5,976 nucleotides of DNA. Origin: an uncultured bacterium. Its GTDB lineage: Bacteria > Oederibacteriota > PGYV01 > CAILUR01. Positions 1 through 5,351 of the stretch are shown in pieces (the stretch's first letter is position 1; each line of letters opens with the position of its first letter). The stretch is taken from the NCBI GenBank assembly GCA_903837445.1, contig CAILUR010000074.1, forward strand, positions 1 to 5,976, given 5' to 3'. The position numbers were made by a program, and so were the translations under genes. The notes below the pieces were generated by a model. It was not told where the DNA came from and ran no database searches. It worked only from the letters and a program-made list of their open reading frames with translations.

Positions 1-167
1 ATCCTGCTGGAAAAAAATCAGTACACTCGTTATATAGCCAGGCCTATGCGACTTTTGAAGAAGATGAAGTATATTCACAAAAAGATGCCGAAGGGTTTAT
101 AAATCTCTACGGACTGCAGCTTAAAATATTCAATCAGGTAAAAAGGAAATTAAGGAGCAAAAAATGA
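1..167 (+). CDS. argG: Argininosuccinate synthase, C-terminal end (partial)
   Basis: This is the last 54 codons of a gene entering from the left edge, read from base 3 to a TGA at 165-167. Argininosuccinate synthase joins citrulline and aspartate using ATP in the cytoplasm, the penultimate step of arginine synthesis. The visible tail contains the family's C-terminal pattern: GKKS followed by SLYS, then ATFEEDEVYSQKDAEGFI and a short LYGLQLKI segment. It then ends in a lysine-rich tail. In this family the C-terminal helix takes part in tetramer contacts. The stop codon overlaps the argH start as ATGA, so the two genes are probably translationally coupled. The catalytic ATP-binding domain is outside the window and cannot be judged. 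Identification rests on the conserved tail plus the argH neighbour. Confidence 0.92.
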   Translation, partial: PAGKKSVHSLYSQAYATFEEDEVYSQKDAEGFINLYGLQLKIFNQVKRKLRSKK

Positions 168-1531
168 AAAAAATTTGGGAAGGTAGGTTTGAAAAAGGAC
201 TAGATGAGACAGCGGATAAATTTAACGCATCGAGTTCTTTTGATAAAATCTTGTTAAAATACGACCTTCTGGCTGGTATGGCACATACAAAAGCTCTGGC
301 AAAAGCAAAAGTGATTACGCCAAATGAAGAGGGAAAAATAACTGCTGCTTTGAAAAAACTTCTTAAAAATGAAAAGGCAATAGATTTCACAAAATATGAA
401 GATGTGCACTCGGCGGTAGAAGGCGAGCTCGTAAAACTTATTGGTGAAACTGGAAAAAAAATACATACAGGCAGGAGCCGTAACGACTTAGTGGTCACTG
501 ATACCAGAATGTATCTGAAAGATGAGATAGCAGAAATGAAAAAAATAATGAAAGCGCTTTTAGCGACACTTACAAATTTAGCAGAGAAAAATACCGACAA
601 ATATATGCCGGGATATACGCATTTACAGCATGCGCAGATAATTTCGCGTGGGCACTGGTTTATGGCTTATTTTCAAATGTTTAGGCGTGACCTTGAACTC
701 TTAAGTTTTGTAGGGGAGCGGGCAAATGTTATGCCGCTTGGGTCGGGTGCGCTTGCCGGGGCTAATTATGCTATTGATAGGCACCTTGTCGCAAAAGAAC
801 TGCAGTTTGCTGAGCCCTCACAGAACAGCTTGGATGCTGTAGCGGATAGGGATTTTGTTATTGATTTTCTTTATTTTGCGGCTATCACTGCAACCCATGT
901 GTCGCGATTGTCGGAAGAAATTATTATATTTAATTCAAGTGAGTATTCTTTTATTGAAATAGATGATGCGTTCTCTACCGGCTCAAGCATTATGCCACAA
1001 AAGAAAAATCCAGATATCGCAGAGCTGGCGCGGGGAAAAACAGGGGAGTTTTATGGCGCCTTAATGGCAGGACTGACTATGTTGAAAGGGCTACCATTAG
1101 CTTATAATAAAGACCTGCAGGAAGATAAAGTTATTCTTTTTGAGGCAGTAAAGAAGATAAAGGAAATCATAACAGTTTTTGAAAAATTTATGAGGCACAT
1201 AAAGTTTCGGCAGGAAAAAATAAATGAGAGTCTAGCGGATGATTTTATGTATGCGGTAGATGTCGCGGATTATCTTTCGAAAAAAGGCATGCCGTTTCGC
1301 GAGAGTCATAAGTTGACAGGACAGATAGTGTTATATTGCCTGCAAAATCGCGAGGGAATGAGCAAATTGCCCATAGAAAAATATAAACAATTTTCAGAAA
1401 TATTTGAAAAAGACATTTACAATATTTTTAAGCCAGAAAAATCAGCGCATGCAAAATGTACTTTTGGGTCTGCCTCTCCAGAGTCGGTCAAGGGACAGAT
1501 AAAGACCGCCAGGGCTTTTTTGAAAAAATGA
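164..1531 (+). CDS. argH: Argininosuccinate lyase
   Basis: This cytoplasmic enzyme of the fumarase/aspartase superfamily splits argininosuccinate into arginine and fumarate, the last step of arginine synthesis. The 455 residues match the usual length of about 460. Three superfamily signatures are intact: HTGRSRND at residues 101-108, GYTHLQHAQ at 150-158 (the His of THLQ, residue 153, is the catalytic-site histidine in homologues), and the mobile-loop signature GSSIMPQKKNP at 273-283, whose serine pair holds the general base. The C-terminal domain ends with a recognisable SASPESVKGQI segment. The ATG at 164 is preceded by AAGGAG at 152-157 with a 6-base spacer and overlaps the argG stop as ATGA. 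The 3' end again overlaps the next gene as ATGA. Nothing suggests truncation or loss of function. Confidence 0.97.
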   Translation: MKKIWEGRFEKGLDETADKFNASSSFDKILLKYDLLAGMAHTKALAKAKVITPNEEGKITAALKKLLKNEKAIDFTKYEDVHSAVEGELVKLIGETGKKIHTGRSRNDLVVTDTRMYLKDEIAEMKKIMKALLATLTNLAEKNTDKYMPGYTHLQHAQIISRGHWFMAYFQMFRRDLELLSFVGERANVMPLGSGALAGANYAIDRHLVAKELQFAEPSQNSLDAVADRDFVIDFLYFAAITATHVSRLSEEIIIFNSSEYSFIEIDDAFSTGSSIMPQKKNPDIAELARGKTGEFYGALMAGLTMLKGLPLAYNKDLQEDKVILFEAVKKIKEIITVFEKFMRHIKFRQEKINESLADDFMYAVDVADYLSKKGMPFRESHKLTGQIVLYCLQNREGMSKLPIEKYKQFSEIFEKDIYNIFKPEKSAHAKCTFGSASPESVKGQIKTARAFLKK

Positions 1532-2013
1532 AGGTTGAAAACCATGCCATGGTGGGAGTGCCAGTCGCGGTAGGCATATTTTATGTGTCGCATTCGTGGC
1601 TGTTTTTTTGGGTAGCTATTTTGGTGGGCATTTTTATAGATGGCGACCATGTTTTTGATTATATAAGGGAAGAAAAAAAATTCAATTTCAGGCATCTGTT
1701 TATAAAATCCTATAAAGGTGATTTTAAAAAGATAGTACTGATAGGGCATGCCTATGAGTGGATTGCGCTTGCTTGGATAATAGGGTTGTTTTTTAAAGAG
1801 TCGAGCTTGCCCTTGGTATTTACAATTGCTTACCTTTTTCATATGATCCCTGATCAAATAGCGAATAATATAAAACCTTGGGGATATTTTATTACCTACA
1901 GATGGCTAAAAAAATGGAAAATGAGCGAAATTTTTTATCCGCCTAAACCCGGCAGAGTAAAAGCCGTAATGGAAATGGAAAAAAAACACGCCAAAGCCCA
2001 CAAAAAATCTTGA
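1528..2013 (+). CDS. Small integral membrane protein with His/Asp motifs, YdjM/DUF457-like
   Basis: The protein has 161 residues when started at the ATG that overlaps the argH stop as ATGA. A longer reading from 1456 would run 76 bases into argH and is not favoured. There is no good ribosome binding site of its own, which fits translation coupled to argH. About three hydrophobic segments are visible, roughly residues 10-37, 68-89 and 95-107. Polar residues sit in a regular pattern: H6, D38-x-D40-H41-x-x-D44, R55-H56, H74-x-x-E77, and H105-x-x-x-D109. This order resembles the YdjM/DUF457 group of membrane proteins, often annotated as predicted metal-dependent hydrolases, which have an early His, a PDxDH motif, a middle His and a late HxxxD. 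The tail from about 125 on is basic and cytoplasm-like. The membrane protein call is firm. The family link is a resemblance recalled from memory, and no substrate can be named. Confidence 0.6.
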   Translation: MKVENHAMVGVPVAVGIFYVSHSWLFFWVAILVGIFIDGDHVFDYIREEKKFNFRHLFIKSYKGDFKKIVLIGHAYEWIALAWIIGLFFKESSLPLVFTIAYLFHMIPDQIANNIKPWGYFITYRWLKKWKMSEIFYPPKPGRVKAVMEMEKKHAKAHKKS

Positions 2014-2032
2014 AATAAGTGGATCTCTTTTC

Positions 2033-2037
2033 GGAGG
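2033..2037 (+). promoter_or_regulatory. Ribosome binding site deciding the start of the following gene
   Basis: GGAGG lies 5 bases before the ATG at 2043. An upstream in-frame GTG at 2019 lies before this site and would add eight polar residues ahead of the first membrane helix. The site therefore favours the ATG at 2043. Confidence 0.85.
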
Positions 2038-2042
2038 AAAAA

Positions 2043-3908
2043 ATGAATATTTTTTATAAAATTTTAGTGCTTGTTTTTTTAGGGGGCTTCACAGCGGCGC
2101 TGGCACAGGCCTCTTTATTCACTGAATTTATTGCGGGTTTCTGTGGCAATGAGCTGATAGTTATGACCTTGGCAGGGGCCTGGATGTTGGGCGGCGCCTT
2201 TGCTGGGACCTATCTATACAATACTTTTTATAAAAATAAGGACTATAAAACAATAATGTTAAATCTTGCATTTATTCCTGTAGTAAATGCATTTGTGCTT
2301 CCCGGTTTGATAGTTTTTGTAAGATATTTAAAGCCTATATTTGGTTTTTCGGTGGGGACATCGCCGGGGCTTATTGATACCGCTCTCGCGGGGATGTTGG
2401 TAATGCCATTGCCTGGCGTTTTAATGGCTCTGGTTTTTTCTCTTGCTGGGGATGTTTTAAGACGCGAAAAAAGTCTGCCCAGCATAAAGGTCTTATTTCT
2501 CGCCGAAGCTGCTGGGTTTATGATGGCAGGCATGCTTTACACGCTTTTTATGAGCGGGAGATGGGGAAATCTTGAAATTATTTATCGGTTTGGGCTTGTG
2601 AATATTGCTGCTGCATATATTCTTTTTAGAGATAAAAATAAAGAAGGGAAGTTTGTGATATCTATTCTTATTTTTGTGCTTATTGGTTATCTGAGCATAG
2701 ATATGACTGGCGTGCTAAAAAAAATAAATGAAGCAAGTCTGCGGGCTGGCTATGGAACAGAGAAAGGGCTTGAAATAAAAGAACTTGCCACTTGCCGCTT
2801 TGCAGTCTCTGGCGAAAAAGGGATATATAAAATATATCAAAATGGGGAAAACATTTATTCTTTGCCAGATGCGGCAAATATAGCGGACACGAGAGAAGCG
2901 ATTAAAACTTCTAAAAATATAAATTCGGTGTTGGTGATAAATTCCGCGTATTCAGGAATTTTAAATGAACTGAAAAAAGTTAAAGCCGTAAAAACTATAA
3001 CTGTAATAGAAGCAAATGCTGAGTTCGGGGAAATAGTTTCGAGTTATGCAGGTGGCGAAGAGAATAAAGGAAAAAATATAAAGGTAATTTTTGGGGACCC
3101 ATTTGTATATTTTGGAAAAATGAAGCCGCAGGAAAAATACAATCTGGTGCTGATAAGTCCGGAAGGCAAGGGGGAAGTTTCTAAAAATAGATTTGTTTCG
3201 GAAAAGTTTAAAGAAATGCTTACCCCGTATCTGGATTCAAAAGCGGTGATTAAATACTTTGGGAAGGTGCAAAAAGAGGATAATCCTGCGAGTCAATTAT
3301 ATGGCAGAAATCTTTTAAAATATCTGATAATAGGTATACTGCTTACCTTTGTAGCATGGATAGGGTTTGGCGGAATGACACAACAAAAAGAATATATCTC
3401 AGCTCTGCAGATTATGACTACTGGGGCAATAGCTTTTACGCTTATGGCGATAGTAATCTTAAACTTTCAGGCAGAATATGGGACTTTGTTTAAGGACTTT
3501 GGTCTGCTGTTCGGGTTTTTTATGTTTGGGGCTGCTTTCAGTGCGGTTTTGTCTGATAAAGTAAAACAAATAAAAATAAATTTTGTGATGTATTTTGGCG
3601 CACTTTTGAGTATTTTAATTATGGTCTTGATTTCTTACTTCGCAAAACAGCTGGGGATTTTAGATTATAACTTTTTAATTATAGCCCTCCTACTGGTGGG
3701 AATGTTTTATGGGCTCTCTTTTAATACTCTAAGTACTGAAACGGAACCGATAAAACTTTATGGGTTTAACCTGTTGGGTGGTGCGGCTGGAGGCTTTCTG
3801 ATTGCTTTGGCTTTAATTCCAGCTATAGGCGTAGGCAAGACCCTCGCTGTGTGTGCTGTAATTTCTTTTGTGGGAGCGGTGTTATCTGGGGAGAAGAAAA
3901 ATGGATAA
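2043..3908 (+). CDS. Multi-spanning membrane protein with degenerate spermidine-synthase-like domain
   Basis: The protein has 621 residues, with about seven hydrophobic segments in residues 5-221, a soluble middle from about 222 to 425, and about seven more to the end. The N-terminus (GGFTAALAQASLFTEF, then GNEL) and late NLLGGAAGGFLIA segment match the layout of fused membrane/spermidine-synthase proteins. The middle keeps the family's order: a small beta hairpin (IYKIYQNGENIYSLPD, 261-276), then VLVIN at 296-300, E323, D352, Y366 and NRF at 382-384. The glycine-rich nucleotide loop after VLVI is replaced by NSAYSG. The place where homologues carry the catalytic Asp-Pro reads PEGK (373-376). 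I infer loss of aminopropyl-transfer activity and perhaps a binding or transport role. It lies 29 bases after the previous gene and overlaps mazG by 8 bases. Its true function is unknown. Confidence 0.72.
   Translation: MNIFYKILVLVFLGGFTAALAQASLFTEFIAGFCGNELIVMTLAGAWMLGGAFAGTYLYNTFYKNKDYKTIMLNLAFIPVVNAFVLPGLIVFVRYLKPIFGFSVGTSPGLIDTALAGMLVMPLPGVLMALVFSLAGDVLRREKSLPSIKVLFLAEAAGFMMAGMLYTLFMSGRWGNLEIIYRFGLVNIAAAYILFRDKNKEGKFVISILIFVLIGYLSIDMTGVLKKINEASLRAGYGTEKGLEIKELATCRFAVSGEKGIYKIYQNGENIYSLPDAANIADTREAIKTSKNINSVLVINSAYSGILNELKKVKAVKTITVIEANAEFGEIVSSYAGGEENKGKNIKVIFGDPFVYFGKMKPQEKYNLVLISPEGKGEVSKNRFVSEKFKEMLTPYLDSKAVIKYFGKVQKEDNPASQLYGRNLLKYLIIGILLTFVAWIGFGGMTQQKEYISALQIMTTGAIAFTLMAIVILNFQAEYGTLFKDFGLLFGFFMFGAAFSAVLSDKVKQIKINFVMYFGALLSILIMVLISYFAKQLGILDYNFLIIALLLVGMFYGLSFNTLSTETEPIKLYGFNLLGGAAGGFLIALALIPAIGVGKTLAVCAVISFVGAVLSGEKKNG
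3888..3893 (+). promoter_or_regulatory. Ribosome binding site deciding the mazG start
   Basis: GGGGAG lies 7 bases before the ATG at 3901, inside the 3' end of the preceding gene. It favours this start over the in-frame ATG at 3868, which would add 11 residues and lengthen the overlap. Confidence 0.8.
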
Positions 3909-4671
3909 AAATAAAACGCAAAAAGAATTTTTACGCCTTGTGGAGATAATGCAACGCCTCAGGGCAAAAAAGGGCTGTCCGTGGGACAGAAAACAAACGC
4001 ATAAGTCCCTGCTTCCGTATATCTTGGAAGAGGCATATGAAGTGATAGAGGAAATAAATAAAAACGACAAAGTCCATATGAAAGAAGAACTTGGGGATTT
4101 ACTTTTACAGGTGGTGTTTCACGCGCAAATAGCGGCTGAGGCAGGGGACTTTACCATAGCAGAAGTGGCAAAAGGCATAAGTGACAAACTGGTGACAAGA
4201 CATCCGCATATATTTGGAAATAAAAAACTCAAAACTGCTGCGGCAGTTAGAGAGTTTTGGGAAAAACATAAAAAAGAAGTAAAAAAAAGAGACTCAGTTA
4301 TTGATGGCGTGCCTGTGGCACTTCCGGCACTTTTGCGTGCAAGAAGATTGCAGAGCAAGGCCATAAGTGCTGGTTTCAAATGGAAAAACGACCAAGGCAT
4401 TATTGCTAAAATTAACGAGGAACTTGCAGAAGTAAAGCAGGCAGTTAAAAGCAAAAAGAAAAAGCATATAGAAGAAGAAATTGGGGACTTGCTTTTTGCC
4501 GTAACCCTTTTAGGGTACCATTACGGAGTAAACGCTGAAAACGCGCTTAACCTGACAAGTAATAAATTCATAAAAAGATTTAAGTATATAGAAAAAGATT
4601 TAAAGGTAGGTATGACAGAAAGCAATATTCTTAAACTATGGAAAAAAGCAAAAAAAGAAAATATAAAATAG
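3901..4671 (+). CDS. mazG: MazG nucleoside triphosphate pyrophosphohydrolase
   Basis: The protein has 256 residues, close to the roughly 263 of the E. coli enzyme. MazG hydrolyses (d)NTPs to monophosphates and pyrophosphate in the cytoplasm. It is linked to clearing abnormal nucleotides and, in E. coli, to tempering ppGpp. Both all-alpha MazG domains are present. The N-terminal one shows GCPWDRKQTH at 25-34, E43-E44-x-x-E47 and E63-x-x-D66, then VVFHAQIA and TRHPHIFG. The C-terminal one shows E173-E174-x-x-E177 and E193-x-x-D196. The magnesium-binding EExxE/ExxD pattern is thus complete in both halves; in E. coli the C-terminal domain is the catalytic one. The start overlaps the previous stop (TAA 3906-3908) by 8 bases, so the gene is probably the last member of the arg operon. 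The TAG stop is followed by no obvious hairpin terminator. Confidence 0.96.
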   Translation: MDKNKTQKEFLRLVEIMQRLRAKKGCPWDRKQTHKSLLPYILEEAYEVIEEINKNDKVHMKEELGDLLLQVVFHAQIAAEAGDFTIAEVAKGISDKLVTRHPHIFGNKKLKTAAAVREFWEKHKKEVKKRDSVIDGVPVALPALLRARRLQSKAISAGFKWKNDQGIIAKINEELAEVKQAVKSKKKKHIEEEIGDLLFAVTLLGYHYGVNAENALNLTSNKFIKRFKYIEKDLKVGMTESNILKLWKKAKKENIK

Positions 4672-4732
4672 CAAAAATTAAACTTTTATTTTTGGGGAGG
4701 GTTTGGTTTCAACTTTTCAGGCGTAATTTAAT

Positions 4733-4740
4733 AAAAAAAA
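4733..4740 (-). terminator. T-tract downstream of tRNA-Ser(GCU), possible terminator
   Basis: On the minus strand a run of eight T begins four bases after the encoded CCA end of the tRNA gene. There is no separate hairpin, so if it terminates transcription, the stable tRNA helices just upstream would have to supply the stem. On the plus strand the same run reads as A and would not terminate mazG transcripts. The function is inferred from position only. Confidence 0.35.
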
Positions 4741-4743
4741 TTA

Positions 4744-4835
4744 TGGCGGAAAGGGAGAGATTCGAACTCTCGGGCCCAGTCTCCCAGACCAACTGCTTAG
4801 CAGGCAGCTGCCATCGGCCACTCGGCCACCTTTCC
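4744..4835 (-). tRNA. tRNA-Ser, anticodon GCU
   Basis: The gene is 92 nt long including the encoded CCA. The 7-bp acceptor stem is GGAAAGG/CCTTTCC, with discriminator G, then CCA. The D arm has a 3-bp GCC/GGC stem. The anticodon arm is GCTGC/GCAGT around the loop CTGCTAA, giving anticodon GCT (complement of 4799-4801), which reads AGU and AGC. The long variable region of 20 nt marks a class II tRNA; it can pair in more than one way (for example GGTCT with AGACT). The T arm is GAGAG/CTCTC around TTCGAAT. It is the last gene of the serS-side minus-strand cluster and lies 89 bases after tRNA-Ser(UGA). An open reading frame on the opposite strand here is an artefact of the tRNA sequence. Confidence 0.96.
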
Positions 4836-4924
4836 GCGTATATTCATAAATGCTTTTAAGAACTGTGTTGCTATCTTCGGCTAAAAATCTTTAATTATCT
4901 CGTCAAAGTTCATTCACTTAAATT

Positions 4925-5011
4925 TGGCGGAGGGCGAGAGATTCGAACTCCCAAGGGTGTGAACCCGTCTGATTTCAAGTCAGATGCCTTACCAGTTAGG
5001 ACTAGCCCTCC
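4925..5011 (-). tRNA. tRNA-Ser, anticodon UGA
   Basis: The gene is 87 nt long including the encoded CCA. The acceptor stem GGAGGGC/GCCCTCC is perfect, with discriminator G. The D stem is short (GTC/GGC, one G-U pair). The anticodon stem TCTGA/TCAGA encloses CTTGAAA, giving anticodon TGA (complement of 4975-4977), which reads UCN codons with UCA preferred. The variable region is 15 nt, with a GGGT/ACCC stem typical of a serine class II tRNA. The T arm is GGGAG/CTCTC with one G-U pair around TTCGAAT. Only 22 bases separate its 5' end from the stop of the small membrane protein gene, so it is probably cut from the same transcript. No clear promoter is visible in that gap. Confidence 0.96.
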
Positions 5012-5033
5012 GTTGAAAAACAATATTTATCTT

Positions 5034-5243
5034 TTATTCATCCCAGCCAATCAGTATGCCTACCGCCATTGTTATGTATCCTCCGATAATTAATATCGGG
5101 GCTATGGCGCCAGGCAGATTGGAAGCGTCTGCATTTACTTTTGTAAGAACAAAAAAACCAAGGGCAAGTACCGCAAGGGCACCGCCTATAATATATAAGC
5201 CTGTTTTCTTCTTTGCTTTATTGGGGGGCTGTTGATAAACCAT
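5034..5243 (-). CDS. Small two-helix membrane protein, DUF3098-like
   Basis: The protein has 69 residues. A basic N-terminal tail (residues 1-14, with KAKKK) precedes a hydrophobic helix at about 15-34. A short polar loop containing NADASNLPG follows, then a second helix at about 45-66 and the end WDE. The basic tail predicts the N-terminus in the cytoplasm. The start is supported by GGAGG just upstream. Size and pattern (lysine tail, G-rich helix ending GFFVLT, then an API...GGY helix) resemble the DUF3098 group of small membrane proteins. That is recalled resemblance, not a search result, and the function is unknown. It lies downstream of serS and upstream of tRNA-Ser(UGA) on the same strand. 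There is no signal-peptidase-like site. Confidence 0.68.
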   Translation of the reverse strand: MVYQQPPNKAKKKTGLYIIGGALAVLALGFFVLTKVNADASNLPGAIAPILIIGGYITMAVGILIGWDE

Positions 5244-5247
5244 AGTG

Positions 5248-5252
5248 CCTCC
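5248..5252 (-). promoter_or_regulatory. Ribosome binding site of the small membrane protein
   Basis: GGAGG on the minus strand lies 4 bases before the ATG at 5243-5241. The foot of the large inverted repeat is within a base or so of this site on its upstream side, so folding of the repeat could affect ribosome access. Confidence 0.75.
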
Positions 5253-5343
5253 AAAATAAGTTCCGAGTTCCTGGTTCAGGGTCTCGAGTTAAAGTGCTAA
5301 ACCTTAAACCCAAAACTCGAAAGCAGGAACTCGGAACTATTTT
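5253..5343. repeat. Long imperfect inverted repeat built of degenerate 7-base units
   Basis: The outer arms AGTTCCGAGTTCCTG (5259-5273) and CAGGAACTCGGAACT (5324-5338) are perfect 15-base inverse complements. The pairing extends outward through AAAAT (5253-5257) and ATTTT (5339-5343) with one bulged A at 5258. Inward it stays in register but imperfectly, for example TCGAGTT (5284-5290) with AACTCGA (5314-5320). From 5259 the sequence divides into 7-base units resembling AGTTCCG in the left half and their complements in the right half. The core is exactly 80 bases. It fills most of the 108-base gap between serS and the small membrane gene. It could be a dispersed palindromic repeat, a hairpin that terminates or attenuates transcription (A-rich and T-rich flanks on both sides), or both. 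Confidence 0.85.
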
Positions 5344-5351
5344 AAATTATA

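Noticed and set aside
130..600. Minus-strand open reading frame of 156 codons opposite argG and argH
   Set aside because: It is low-complexity Ser/Phe-rich and lies entirely antisense to well-supported argG/argH coding sequence, so it is a shadow of AT-rich lysine and glutamate codons.
1456..1527. Extended start for the YdjM-like membrane protein
   Set aside because: It would overlap argH by 76 bases and adds a polar stretch that is simply the argH tail in another frame. The ATGA overlap at 1528 is the more natural start.
164..3908. A complete arginine-to-spermidine pathway operon
   Set aside because: No arginine decarboxylase, agmatinase or S-adenosylmethionine decarboxylase gene is visible, and the only spermidine-synthase-like domain lacks the expected active-site residues.
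4638..4859. Plus-strand open reading frame of 73 codons
   Set aside because: Its second half is the reverse strand of tRNA-Ser(GCU) and its first part overlaps the mazG tail. The AERERFELSGP-type peptide is the usual artefact of reading a serine tRNA backwards.
4901..4906. TTGACG on the minus strand as a -35 element for tRNA-Ser(GCU)
   Set aside because: No TATAAT-like -10 sequence is found at 16-18 bases; the positions there read about TTAGCC.
4672..5033. Possible CRISPR array or mobile element insertion at the tRNA genes
   Set aside because: There are no regularly spaced repeats, integrase gene or duplicated tRNA 3' end; both tRNA genes are intact and the flanks are plain AT-rich spacer.
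5293..5300. AGTGCTAA resembling half of a CIRCE heat-shock operator
   Set aside because: The matching inverted half TTAGCACT is absent at the required 9-base spacing, and the match lies in the centre of the heptad palindrome.
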